Notes: generated from the sequence alone by a model not told the origin. 10,402 bases of DNA from DATEZO01 sp035255485 (GCA_035255485.1 DATEZO010000060.1:1-10402); one strand, 5' to 3'; positions 1-8,437 are shown, counted from the first letter of the stretch. Made by a program: numbers and translations.

Positions 1-3000
1 CAAGGCTTGCATCAACGCGCCGCGCTTTGCAACGAGGCGGATCGCATCCTCAAGGCGGAATACGCCGGCCAGCGTCGCGGCAACGAACTCGCCAACGCTA
101 TGACCGATGAGTGCGGCCGGCTGCACACCGAGCGACATCCAGTAGCAGGCCAGCGCATACTCGAGGCAGAACAGGGCCGGTTGCGTTGTGGCGGTCTGCG
201 CCAGAGCATCGGCATCGCCGGAAAATAGCCGGTCTTTGATATCGAAATCAATGACTCCTCGCAATGCCGCCGCACATTCGTCGAATGCGATGCGAAATGC
301 CGGCAAGCTCCGATACAGCTCACGTCCCATTGCGCCATACTGTGCGGACTGCCCGGGGAACATGAAGATGACGGGCGGAGTCCGCTCCCCAATTTCGCCC
401 GTCGCCTTCAGGGCATGGCTATCAGCCACAAGCATTTCCGCCGCCTGCGCCGGGCCATTCGCGACCACGCACAAGCGCAAGCCCATGGGCTTGCGGCCCA
501 CGCGCAAGGTATAGGCGACGTCCGCCAAATTGATTTCCGGAGTGGCGGCAAGGTGAGCCGCAAGCCGACCGGCATTACTGTTGAGCGACTCGGCGCTACG
601 CGCCGACACGATCAACAGCTGGGGCCCGCATCCCGGTTGCGGTGCCGGGCATGGCGGCGCTTCTTCAACGATGACATGCGCATTGGTGCCGCCAAATCCG
701 AAAGCGCTGACTCCTGCGCGGCGGGGGACTTCCGTGCGCGGCCAGGGAATGAGCCGGTCGTTGACAATGAAAGGCGTGTGATCGAAAGCGATTTTCGGAT
801 TCGCCGCACGGTAATGCAGCGTCGGCGGTAATTCCTCGTGCATCAAGGCCAGCACGGTCTTGATCAGACCGGTGCCGCCGGCGGCGGTAATGAGGTGGCC
901 CAGGTTGCTTTTGACGGAGCCAACCCGGCAGTAGGCGCGGTCATCCGTATAGCGGCGATATGCCCGGGTCAGCGCTTCGATCTCGATCGGATCGCCGATC
1001 GGCGTTGCGGTCCCATGGGCTTCGACATACGAGATGTCGCGCGCATCGACGCCCGCGTCTTCCAGGGCGGCAGCAATGACGGCTGCTTGCCCGTCCACGC
1101 CCGGCGCCGTAAAGCTGGCCCGGCTGCGCCCATCGTTGTTGATCGCAACGCCACGGATGACACCCAGGATAGGGTCACCATCGGCTTGCGCATCCGACAG
1201 ACGCTTAAGCAGCACGACGGCAGCACCGTCACTGAACACCGTGCCGCTTGCGTCGGCATCGAAGGTGCGTGTATGCCCGTCGCGCGACAAAATTCCGCCT
1301 TCCTGGTAAAGATAGCCGCTGCGCGGCGGGCTGTTGATCGCCACGCCGCCGGCAAGCGCCATGTCACATTGGCCGACACGCAGGCTTGTGACGGCTTGCG
1401 CAACAGCCACCAGGGATGTCGAACAGGCCGTATGCACGCTCAAGGCTGGGCCGGTGAGGTTGAGGCGATGGGCAACACGGGTGGCAATATAGTCTTTTTC
1501 GTTGCCCAACATGACCGTCATGTCACCGACGCGCTCCACGATGTCGGGATGACGGCGGATGTTGTTTTCACGGTAGCTGGCGGTATGCATGCCGGCGAAC
1601 ACACCGACCGGGACTTCAATCGTATCCGGCGCATACCCGCCGCGCTCCAGGCATTCCCAGCAGGCTTCCAGGAAGATCCGCTGCTGCGGGTCCATGACCT
1701 CGGCCTCACGCGGCGGGATGCCGAAGAACGGTGCATCGAACATGTCGGCGTCGTCGATGATCGCGCGTGCTTTCACATAGGCGGGATTGGAGCTCAGCTC
1801 CGATGAAATGGAACGGTCCAGTTCGGCATCGTCAAAATAGGTAACAGACTCCTCGCCGTTGCGCAGGTTGCGCCACAGGGTTTCCACATCCTGCGCGCCA
1901 GGAAAGCGGCCGCTCATCGCAATGATGGCGATCGGCTCGCGTTCCGACAGCGCACTATTGCGAGGGCTCGACGATTTACGCTCTCCGGCGTCCAGGCCAT
2001 CTGCCTCGCGCAGCGCGGCTGCCATGCCTGCCACGGTCGGGCTGTTGAAAAGCATTGCCGGCGAAAGCGTGGCACCGGTCTTCTCACGGATGCGTACCAA
2101 AAGTTGAGTCACCGCCAGGGAATTCCCGCCGAGGTCAAAAAAGTTGTCGTCGCGGCCCACCCGGTCGATGCCCAGCTGCCGTGCAATCAGCGCGCAAATG
2201 ACGCGCTCTTCCTCGTCAACAGGCGCCAGGTAAGGCTGGGCCAAATCGGGCCGCCGGTTAGCGTCACCAGGCAGTGCGGCGCGGTCCAGCTTGCCGTTGA
2301 CCGTCAGCGGAAGGGCCGGCAGGAACACGATTGCTGCCGGCACCATGAAATCCGGCAAATGTGCCGCAAGATACTCGCGCAACTGGACAAAGCCGACCGT
2401 CGTATCGGCGAGAACCACATAGGCGATCAGGCGCGCCTCGGCTCCCGGGTCGCGCCGGGCGATGACGGCGCACTCCCTGACGGCCGCATGGCGGGACAGC
2501 ACGCTTTCGATTTCTCCGGTTTCGATGCGAAAACCGCGGATCTTTACTTGAAAATCATTACGACCGACATATTCAATGCAGCCGTCCGCGCGCCAGTATC
2601 CGAGATCGCCGGTCTTGTACATTCGTGCGTGGCCGTCCGGGGAAAACGGATTCGGCACGAAACGCTCGGCCGTCAGTTCGGGGCGATTCAGATATCCATG
2701 CGCGACACCATCGCCGCCAATGTGAATTTCGCCAACCACACCGATCGGGCACGGTTCGCCGTGGCGGTCCAGGATATAGATCTGGGTATTCCCGATCGGG
2801 CGCCCGATGGGTATGCTCTTCGCATCATCCGCGACATGGGTAATTTCGTATGTAGTTGCAAATGTCGTGGTTTCGGTCGGGCCGTAGCCGTTCAGCAGAT
2901 GCTGCGGGGGATTCCGGCGCAGCACTTGCGCTATCACGCGCGGATCCAGTTTGTCGCCGCCGACGATGAGATAGCGCAGCTTGCCGATCGCAGCGGCCAG

Positions 3001-4584
3001 CGCTTCGGCATATTGATTGAACAGCCCGACGGTCAGCCAAAGCACCATTACCTGATGCTGCAGGAGTGTCACGCAAAACTGCTGCGGATCGAGCAGTTCG
3101 AATTGTTCGATGACAACGACGGCGCCGCCATTGAGCAGCGCCCCCCACACTTCCATCGTGCTCGCATCGAAGGCCGGATTGGAGGCGAAAGCAATCCGGT
3201 CACCCGCCCGAAAGTCGGCGTAAGCATTGTTGATGACCAGCCTGGCCACGGCGCGATGCGGCACGGCGACACCCTTCGGCTGCCCCGTCGAGCCCGACGT
3301 ATACATGACGTAGGCAATCGCATCACTCGCGCAGGCAACCGCAGGGTTCGTCGTGGCACAGTCCGCAATCCGCGTGTCCCGCACATCGACAACTCGGCGC
3401 CCCGGCAGCGCAACGGCCGACGCCGTTACCAAGAGCGCGGCGCCACAGTCCTGCATGATGAGCACTTGCCGCTCCGGCGGCAGCACCGAACTCAAGGGCA
3501 CATAGGTTGCGCCAGCTTTTAGGACCGCCAGTTGTGCCAACACCAGCTCTGCCGACCGCTCTAGTGCAAGGGCGACGCAGTCGCCCGCATGCACACCTTG
3601 GCCTATCAGGTGATGCGCAAGCTGATTTGCCCGTGCATTGAGTTGACCGTAAGATATCCATGTTTGCCGGTGCAAGAGCGCCTTGGCATCGGGCGTGCGA
3701 CTAGCCTGTTCCTCGAACAATTGCTGCAGGCAGCGATCCTGCGGATAAGGTCTGGACGTTGCATTGAAATGCATCAGCAGCTGTTCGCGCTCGGCATGCG
3801 GGAGCACGCTGATACGGCACAACGGCATGTCAGGCGCCTGCTCAAGCGCATGTGCCAATTGCTCCAGCGCTATCTGCATATATGCGCATAAGCGCTCGGC
3901 TGCCCCGTCCATGGCAATGCGGGCCACCATCGTGATGGCATGCCTTTCGATAGCCACGAACAAACGCAGCGGGTGGCACTGATCCTGTCCCGCCTCGTAT
4001 TGAGCAGCCATTTCCAGCGACGCATCTGGCCGCCCTTCCGCAACTCGCCGGCAGTCAAGCACGGCTGTAAACAATGGCATTGATACAGGAATGCTGCTGC
4101 ACCTCCGCACCACCTCCGGTGGCGCATCCGCATGCAGTTTCAGGCGCGCCAGCAGATCTTCCACATGCCGGGCGCATTCGGAGATCCCCCTTTCGGCGAT
4201 GACGACGCGCACCGGAAGCACATTTGCGCAGGCAGCTTCTTCCGGAAACAGAGTCGCGCCGTACACAATATCCTGACGGCCCGATGTCTTGCTCAGGACC
4301 TGGGTCCATGCCAAGTGCACGAGGCTCTCGATGCTGATACCGAGGCGGCAGGCGCCGTCATGGAGGCGCTTCACCAGTGCCTGTGACAAGACTGCCTGCG
4401 CATTCCCGGGCGAAAATTTATCCACGGACCGTTCGGCGATGCCGAACGGTGCAATCGCTTCGTCCACTCCGGACAGAAGCTCGCTGAAAAACAGCTCATA
4501 GTCCTTGCCGCTTGCGCCATTGCGCGGCGACTCCATGCATGGATGGCCCGCTGCCATGCTCTGCGCGTTCGTCTCGTTCATCAT
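1..4584 (-). CDS. Hybrid NRPS/PKS megasynthase, N-terminal 1528 residues (partial)
   Basis: The frame is open without a stop from the ATG at 4584 to the left window edge, so the C-terminus lies outside. Domains in order: a truncated condensation-like domain (about 1-270); an adenylation domain (about 290-770) with ISYGQL, YTSGSTGQPKG (from Y428), NGYGPTE (565-571), YKTGDLG and NGKLDR with Lys765; a carrier domain with LGGNSL and phosphopantetheine Ser822; a ketosynthase from about 882 with Cys1054 in TACSTS, His1190 in EAHGT and His1230 in NLGH; and an acyltransferase from about 1405 with FPGQSAQ and Ser1496 in GHSVG, cut by the edge. The enzyme should activate an amino acid, probably valine, hold it as a thioester and extend it with an acyl unit, most likely malonyl. 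The acyltransferase specificity motif lies beyond the window. GGGGAG at 4593-4588 precedes two adjacent ATGs (4584 and 4581); the second has the better spacing. The gene begins 9 bases after the epimerase stop. The product is unknown. Confidence 0.95.
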   Translation of the reverse strand, partial: MMNETNAQSMAAGHPCMESPRNGASGKDYELFFSELLSGVDEAIAPFGIAERSVDKFSPGNAQAVLSQALVKRLHDGACRLGISIESLVHLAWTQVLSKTSGRQDIVYGATLFPEEAACANVLPVRVVIAERGISECARHVEDLLARLKLHADAPPEVVRRCSSIPVSMPLFTAVLDCRRVAEGRPDASLEMAAQYEAGQDQCHPLRLFVAIERHAITMVARIAMDGAAERLCAYMQIALEQLAHALEQAPDMPLCRISVLPHAEREQLLMHFNATSRPYPQDRCLQQLFEEQASRTPDAKALLHRQTWISYGQLNARANQLAHHLIGQGVHAGDCVALALERSAELVLAQLAVLKAGATYVPLSSVLPPERQVLIMQDCGAALLVTASAVALPGRRVVDVRDTRIADCATTNPAVACASDAIAYVMYTSGSTGQPKGVAVPHRAVARLVINNAYADFRAGDRIAFASNPAFDASTMEVWGALLNGGAVVVIEQFELLDPQQFCVTLLQHQVMVLWLTVGLFNQYAEALAAAIGKLRYLIVGGDKLDPRVIAQVLRRNPPQHLLNGYGPTETTTFATTYEITHVADDAKSIPIGRPIGNTQIYILDRHGEPCPIGVVGEIHIGGDGVAHGYLNRPELTAERFVPNPFSPDGHARMYKTGDLGYWRADGCIEYVGRNDFQVKIRGFRIETGEIESVLSRHAAVRECAVIARRDPGAEARLIAYVVLADTTVGFVQLREYLAAHLPDFMVPAAIVFLPALPLTVNGKLDRAALPGDANRRPDLAQPYLAPVDEEERVICALIARQLGIDRVGRDDNFFDLGGNSLAVTQLLVRIREKTGATLSPAMLFNSPTVAGMAAALREADGLDAGERKSSSPRNSALSEREPIAIIAMSGRFPGAQDVETLWRNLRNGEESVTYFDDAELDRSISSELSSNPAYVKARAIIDDADMFDAPFFGIPPREAEVMDPQQRIFLEACWECLERGGYAPDTIEVPVGVFAGMHTASYRENNIRRHPDIVERVGDMTVMLGNEKDYIATRVAHRLNLTGPALSVHTACSTSLVAVAQAVTSLRVGQCDMALAGGVAINSPPRSGYLYQEGGILSRDGHTRTFDADASGTVFSDGAAVVLLKRLSDAQADGDPILGVIRGVAINNDGRSRASFTAPGVDGQAAVIAAALEDAGVDARDISYVEAHGTATPIGDPIEIEALTRAYRRYTDDRAYCRVGSVKSNLGHLITAAGGTGLIKTVLALMHEELPPTLHYRAANPKIAFDHTPFIVNDRLIPWPRTEVPRRAGVSAFGFGGTNAHVIVEEAPPCPAPQPGCGPQLLIVSARSAESLNSNAGRLAAHLAATPEINLADVAYTLRVGRKPMGLRLCVVANGPAQAAEMLVADSHALKATGEIGERTPPVIFMFPGQSAQYGAMGRELYRSLPAFRIAFDECAAALRGVIDFDIKDRLFSGDADALAQTATTQPALFCLEYALACYWMSLGVQPAALIGHSVGEFVAATLAGVFRLEDAIRLVAKRGALMQAL

Positions 4585-4593
4585 GCGCTCCCC

Positions 4594-5628
4594 CTATCGG
4601 TCAGATAGTGAAGTGTGCGATACATACCAGGAAATCGCTTCCGCCAAGCCGCGCCGCACGTCAAATTCCGGGGCATAGCCCAGCAGCGCGCGCGCCTTCC
4701 CGATGTCGGCCAGAGAATGGCGGATGTCGCCGGGACGCGAATCGCCGTGCCGTGGCGGGAGTATGACGAGCGACGGATTGTGCTCGTGCAGGGCCTCGGC
4801 AATCAGCGCATGCAATGCATTGAGTGTGGTCGCTTCGCCGAATGCGACGTTGTACACCTGGTTGAGGGCGTCGGAGCGCGACGTCGTCGCCGCCAAAAGG
4901 TTGGCCTGCACCACATTGTCGATATAGCTGAAGTCGCGCGACGTCTCACCGTCGCCATGGATAACGCACTGTCGGCCGCAAAGCATTTCGTCCACCCAGC
5001 GCGGGATAACTGCAGCGTATGGGCCGAACGGATCCTGACGCGCACCGAAGACATTGAAATAGCGCAGGCCAATCACTTCGATGCCATAGCACCGGTGATA
5101 TACGTCGGCGTATAGCTCGTTCAGGTACTTGGTCACCGCATAAGGCGACAACGGCCTGCCGATCGCTTCTTCCACTTTCGGCAAACCGGGATGGTCGCCA
5201 TAGGTCGAACTCGACGCCGCATAGACAAACCGCTTCACGCCGGCGATCCGTGCCGCGTCGATCATATTGAGAAAGCCGCTCGCATTGACGGCGTGAGTCG
5301 TGAGCGGATCGGCGAGTGAACGCGGCACTGAGCCGAGGGCAGCCTGGTGGAGCACCACGTCCACGCCCTCACACGCTTCCCGGCAAGTCATAAGGTCGGC
5401 GATGTCTCCCTCGATGAAGGTGTGCCTGCGCCACGCCTGCTCGCCGACAGCTTCCCGCACCTGCACTAGGTTATGCCGATGACCGGTGGAAAAATTATCT
5501 ACGGTTGTCACCTGCTGATTCATCTTTAACAATGCTTCGAGCAGATGTGATCCGATAAAGCCGGCGCTGCCGGTAACAAGCCAGCGCCGGGGCGCCTTGC
5601 CCATGCCGGAAATGATCAAGTCGTTCAT
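4594..5628 (-). CDS. tviC: UDP-N-acetylhexosamine 4-epimerase, TviC/WbpP-like
   Basis: A 344-residue extended short-chain dehydrogenase. A Rossmann motif GSAGFIG (20-26) binds NAD. The run SSSTYG (139-144) and the pair Tyr163/Lys167 in SPYAVTK form the catalytic site, with the same spacing as in Pseudomonas WbpP. HQAALGSVPRSL, RYFNVFGARQ and GDGETSRDF also match that family as I recall it, and the length agrees (WbpP is about 341). It should interconvert UDP-GlcNAc/UDP-GalNAc or their uronic acids in the cytoplasm. With the dehydrogenase upstream it would supply UDP-GalNAc-uronic acid. The frame runs open upstream to 5805, but that part overlaps the dehydrogenase. The ATG at 5628 overlaps the dehydrogenase TGA (5627-5625) as ATGA, and no strong ribosome binding site is seen, so coupled translation is likely. 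Met9 at 5604 is an alternative start. Whether it prefers the neutral sugar or the uronic acid cannot be read from the sequence. Confidence 0.93.
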   Translation of the reverse strand: MNDLIISGMGKAPRRWLVTGSAGFIGSHLLEALLKMNQQVTTVDNFSTGHRHNLVQVREAVGEQAWRRHTFIEGDIADLMTCREACEGVDVVLHQAALGSVPRSLADPLTTHAVNASGFLNMIDAARIAGVKRFVYAASSSTYGDHPGLPKVEEAIGRPLSPYAVTKYLNELYADVYHRCYGIEVIGLRYFNVFGARQDPFGPYAAVIPRWVDEMLCGRQCVIHGDGETSRDFSYIDNVVQANLLAATTSRSDALNQVYNVAFGEATTLNALHALIAEALHEHNPSLVILPPRHGDSRPGDIRHSLADIGKARALLGYAPEFDVRRGLAEAISWYVSHTSLSDR

Positions 5629-6911
5629 AGGCGCCACGTATGGATGCCAAGGCCGCGCAATACGGCAGGGTCCGCCATGCCTTTCACGTCGACGAACAGG
5701 CCTCCCGGCGTCAGTTTTTCGGCAAAATCGCCCGGAGTACGATTCTTGTATTCGGCATGCGCGACGGCACACACAATGGCATTGGACCTGGGCAGATGCT
5801 CCCATGGAGTGAGGCGCATTCGGTATTCGTGCATCGCCTCCTTTTCCGATGCCACCGGATCATGCAGATGGACAGCCACGCCGAACGATTCCAGCTCATC
5901 GATCAAGTCGACCACCTTCGAGTTGCGCAAATCGGGGCAATCCTCCTTGAACGTAACGCCAAGCACGATCACATGTGACCCCTTCACGGGGAAGCCGTGT
6001 TGAATCAGATTCTTGACCGTCTGTTCTGCGACGAACTTTCCCATTCCGTCATTAATACGGCGCCCCGCCAGGATCACTTGCGGGTGATAGCCTAGCTTTT
6101 CGGCCTTATGCGTCAGGTAATATGGATCGACGCCAATGCAATGGCCGCCGACCAGTCCGGGCCGGAATGGAAGGAAATTCCATTTCGTGCCGGCTGCCTG
6201 CAGCACTTCCAGCGTGTCGATACCCATACGATGGAAAATCAGGGATAGCTCGTTCATCAGCGCGATGTTCAAGTCGCGCTGCGTGTTTTCGATCACCTTT
6301 GCGGCCTCGGCGACTTTAATGCTGGAGGCGCGATGAACACCTGCATCAATGACGCTTCCATAGACCTCAGCGACCAGGTCCAGCGTGCGCGGCGAGTCAC
6401 CAGACACAACTTTGGTAATGCGGGTAAGCGTGTGTTCTTTGTCGCCCGGATTGATGCGCTCCGGCGAATAGCCGACGAAAAAATCCGTTTTCCATTTCAG
6501 ATGCGAATGCCGCTCGATCAGCGGGATGCATACCTCCTCGGTCGCACCGGGATAGACCGTTGACTCAAACACGATGGTTGCACCACGCTTGAGATTCTTG
6601 CCAACCGCTTCACTGGCCGAGATCAAGGGCCCGAAGTCGGGGTTGTGGGCATCGTCTACCGGAGTAGGGACCGCGACGACGATAAAATCGGCCTCCTCCA
6701 GATGCGCAGCGTCCGTGGTCGCTTCCAGTCTCGATGCCGCAACGAGTTCGTCGGTACTGACTTCTCCCGTCGGATCGATATGGCGCCGATATGAATCGAT
6801 CTTTTCCTTCGAAAGATCAATGCCGATGGTTCGATATTTCTTTCCAAACGCAACGGCGAGCGGCAGCCCTACATAACCCAGGCCGACAACGGCAACAGTA
6901 ATATCTTGCAC
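5625..6911 (-). CDS. tviB: UDP-N-acetylglucosamine/galactosamine 6-dehydrogenase, TviB/WbpO-like
   Basis: A 428-residue nucleotide-sugar dehydrogenase that oxidises C6 of a UDP-N-acetylhexosamine to the uronic acid with two NAD+. The N-terminal NAD domain carries GLGYVGLP (10-17). The central domain carries ESTVYPG (116-122), YSPERINPGD (148-157) and KVAEAAKVIENTQRDLN with Lys205. The active site is GGHCIGVDP with nucleophile Cys258 and Asp262. The C-terminal UDP-binding domain carries LGVTFKEDCPDLRN. These stretches read like Vi-antigen TviB and Pseudomonas WbpO rather than UDP-glucose dehydrogenase. The start is GTG at 6911-6909, preceded by AAGGGAG inside the end of the upstream gene, whose stop lies only 2 bases before this start. 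The stop overlaps the epimerase start. Substrate (GlcNAc or GalNAc form) depends on the order in which this enzyme and the epimerase act. Confidence 0.94.
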   Translation of the reverse strand: MQDITVAVVGLGYVGLPLAVAFGKKYRTIGIDLSKEKIDSYRRHIDPTGEVSTDELVAASRLEATTDAAHLEEADFIVVAVPTPVDDAHNPDFGPLISASEAVGKNLKRGATIVFESTVYPGATEEVCIPLIERHSHLKWKTDFFVGYSPERINPGDKEHTLTRITKVVSGDSPRTLDLVAEVYGSVIDAGVHRASSIKVAEAAKVIENTQRDLNIALMNELSLIFHRMGIDTLEVLQAAGTKWNFLPFRPGLVGGHCIGVDPYYLTHKAEKLGYHPQVILAGRRINDGMGKFVAEQTVKNLIQHGFPVKGSHVIVLGVTFKEDCPDLRNSKVVDLIDELESFGVAVHLHDPVASEKEAMHEYRMRLTPWEHLPRSNAIVCAVAHAEYKNRTPGDFAEKLTPGGLFVDVKGMADPAVLRGLGIHTWRL

Positions 6912-6925
6912 AGCTATCTCGCTCC
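6905..6925 (-). promoter_or_regulatory. Ribosome binding site for the GTG-initiated dehydrogenase
   Basis: On the minus strand AAGGGAG lies 10 bases before GTG at 6911, within the last codons (Ala-Lys-Gly-Ala-Arg-stop) of the sugar transferase gene. No ATG is available nearby, and the protein match starts here (QDITVAVVGLGYVG), which fixes the start. Confidence 0.7.
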
Positions 6926-8308
6926 CTTAGCAAGTAAGACCACCTGAACGGTGTCGATGAGTATTAAAAGATCTAGAAACAAACTATTGTTTTTTACGTA
7001 GTACAAGTCGTACTGCAGCTTTTGAACCGCATCCTCTACGGATGCCCCGTAGGAATAGCGCACTTGCGCCATCCCGGTAATTCCAGGCTTAATGCTGTGG
7101 CGCATGTCGTAATAGGGAATTTGCTCGCAGAGCTGTTGCACGAAGTACGGTCGCTCCGGCCGCGGCCCGACCAGGCTCATCTCGCCCGCCAGCACATTGA
7201 ATATCTGCGGCAATTCATCAATGCGCAGTTTGCGAATTACCGTGCCGACCTTGGTAACGCGGGGATCATTGGCGGCAGCCCATTGCGGCCGGCCGGCTTG
7301 CTCGGCATTGGTCGCCATGCTGCGGAACTTGTGCACCATATACCTGCGCCCGCCGAGCCCGACCCTCTCCTGCGAATACAGGATCGGCCCACGGTCCTCG
7401 ATGTAAATAGCCAGCGCCGTCAACAGCATGACGGGCAAGGCGACGATTGCGATCACAATGCTCACCGCCAGGTCAAACAGGCGCTTGCAGAATGCACGCA
7501 CGAAGCTTTGCTCGAACCCATTGCCGAACACGAGCCAACTCGGTTGCAATGCATTGACCTTGATTTGGCATGCCTCACGCTCGAAGAAATGCGCGGAATC
7601 GGTGACACGAATGCCACTTAGCTTGCACTCAAGCAGTTCCTGGATTGGAAAGCTCCCGCCGCGCTTGTCGCGTACGGCAACGACAATATCCGTAGCGCCT
7701 ACCTGCCGCGCAATCTCGATGAGGGTGCCGCGCCTCTTGATGACCTGAGAAGCGGGAACGCACTGCGCTTCATGACCGACCGGAATGTAGCCTGCAATCT
7801 GATACTTACCCGATGTCGCCTGACTTTGTGCAAGTCGGCTGCAATCTTGGGCAAGCTCGCCTATGCCGAGAAAAAGAGCGCGGGGAACGAATATGGATGC
7901 CTGGGTGGACTTGAAAAATACGAACCGCGTGGCCAGCAGGCCGAAACAGGACAAAAAGAACATGAGCCCAAGAATGCCGCGCCCGACCTGGAAAGAGGGA
8001 GCAATGTAGAAAACAGCGGAAATGATGGCAAAACACAATGCGCAAGCAGGGGCCAGACGAAGAAAGATCGACTTCAAATGTGTATTTGGTTGCGCCTGAT
8101 ACATGCCAAGCGCGCTCATGCTGAAAATCATCGCGCCAGCGAACACAATGGCAGGCGCAATAAACTCCGGATACCGATCCGAGAACGACAAATTGTTCAG
8201 AAAACGAAGCTTCGCACTCAAGTAAACCGACAGCACCAAAACAATGGTTTCGGCCAGCAATAGAAATGAGACTTTCTTTGGAAAGTAGTGATTTCCAATT
8301 CGAAACAT
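6914..8308 (-). CDS. Polyprenyl-phosphate sugar-1-phosphate transferase, XrtA/PEP-CTERM-type (EpsB-like)
   Basis: A 464-residue integral membrane enzyme that starts a lipid-linked glycan by moving a sugar phosphate from a UDP-sugar to undecaprenyl phosphate at the inner membrane. Four hydrophobic segments lie at about 12-36, 50-70, 86-104 and 110-132. A cytosolic CoA-binding-like domain follows (about 143-255), then a membrane helix (278-303) leading into the catalytic bacterial sugar transferase domain with KFRSM (327-331), the Asp364-Glu365 dyad in RIDELPQ, and SLVGPRPERP (378-387). The N-terminus FRIGNHYFPKK and the overall layout recall the TIGR03013 family, associated with exosortase A; this is recognition by eye. 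The open frame begins with TTG at 8323, but GGAGG at 8320-8316 sits 8 bases before the ATG at 8308, which I take as the start. It is the first gene of the operon. The transferred sugar is unknown. Confidence 0.93.
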   Translation of the reverse strand: MFRIGNHYFPKKVSFLLLAETIVLVLSVYLSAKLRFLNNLSFSDRYPEFIAPAIVFAGAMIFSMSALGMYQAQPNTHLKSIFLRLAPACALCFAIISAVFYIAPSFQVGRGILGLMFFLSCFGLLATRFVFFKSTQASIFVPRALFLGIGELAQDCSRLAQSQATSGKYQIAGYIPVGHEAQCVPASQVIKRRGTLIEIARQVGATDIVVAVRDKRGGSFPIQELLECKLSGIRVTDSAHFFEREACQIKVNALQPSWLVFGNGFEQSFVRAFCKRLFDLAVSIVIAIVALPVMLLTALAIYIEDRGPILYSQERVGLGGRRYMVHKFRSMATNAEQAGRPQWAAANDPRVTKVGTVIRKLRIDELPQIFNVLAGEMSLVGPRPERPYFVQQLCEQIPYYDMRHSIKPGITGMAQVRYSYGASVEDAVQKLQYDLYYVKNNSLFLDLLILIDTVQVVLLAKGAR

Positions 8309-8389
8309 GCTCGATTCCTCCAAACGAAGCCGTAAGATGCGGAGTTTTAGTTATTAGGTTCGTGGTGCGGCAAAATAAGCAGTCCGATG

Positions 8390-8402
8390 AGAAATCATTT
8401 CT
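8390..8402. repeat. 13-base dyad AGAAATCATTTCT
   Basis: Perfect inverted repeat with 6-base arms around one central base. It matches the pattern of the tandem elements at 8528-8553 (shared core G-R-AAT-N-ATTTC). On the minus strand it lies just downstream of the candidate -10 box of the operon. Confidence 0.5.
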
Positions 8403-8437
8403 ACAAACGCGCTTTATCCTGCGGGATCGGCAATTGC

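Noticed and set aside
838..1806. Open frame of 322 codons on the plus strand, opposite the ketosynthase
   Set aside because: Antisense shadow of the conserved KS, low-complexity composition and no ribosome binding site that fits its start.
2104..3522. Open frame of 472 codons on the plus strand, opposite the adenylation domain
   Set aside because: It lies antisense to a domain with all its core motifs intact, has a His/Arg/Gln-rich composition without recognisable motifs, and is expected from codon bias in a GC-rich gene.
5629..5805. N-terminal extension of the epimerase frame
   Set aside because: It would overlap the conserved C-terminus of the dehydrogenase by 180 bases; family alignment begins just before GSAGFIG, and ATGA coupling at 5628 explains the start.
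7022..7621. Open frame of 199 codons on the plus strand, opposite the sugar transferase
   Set aside because: Antisense to the catalytic domain with its conserved motifs; no independent protein features.
8309..8323. TTG start of the sugar transferase at 8323
   Set aside because: The GGAGG within this stretch is the ribosome binding site of the ATG at 8308; using the TTG would place the site inside the gene.
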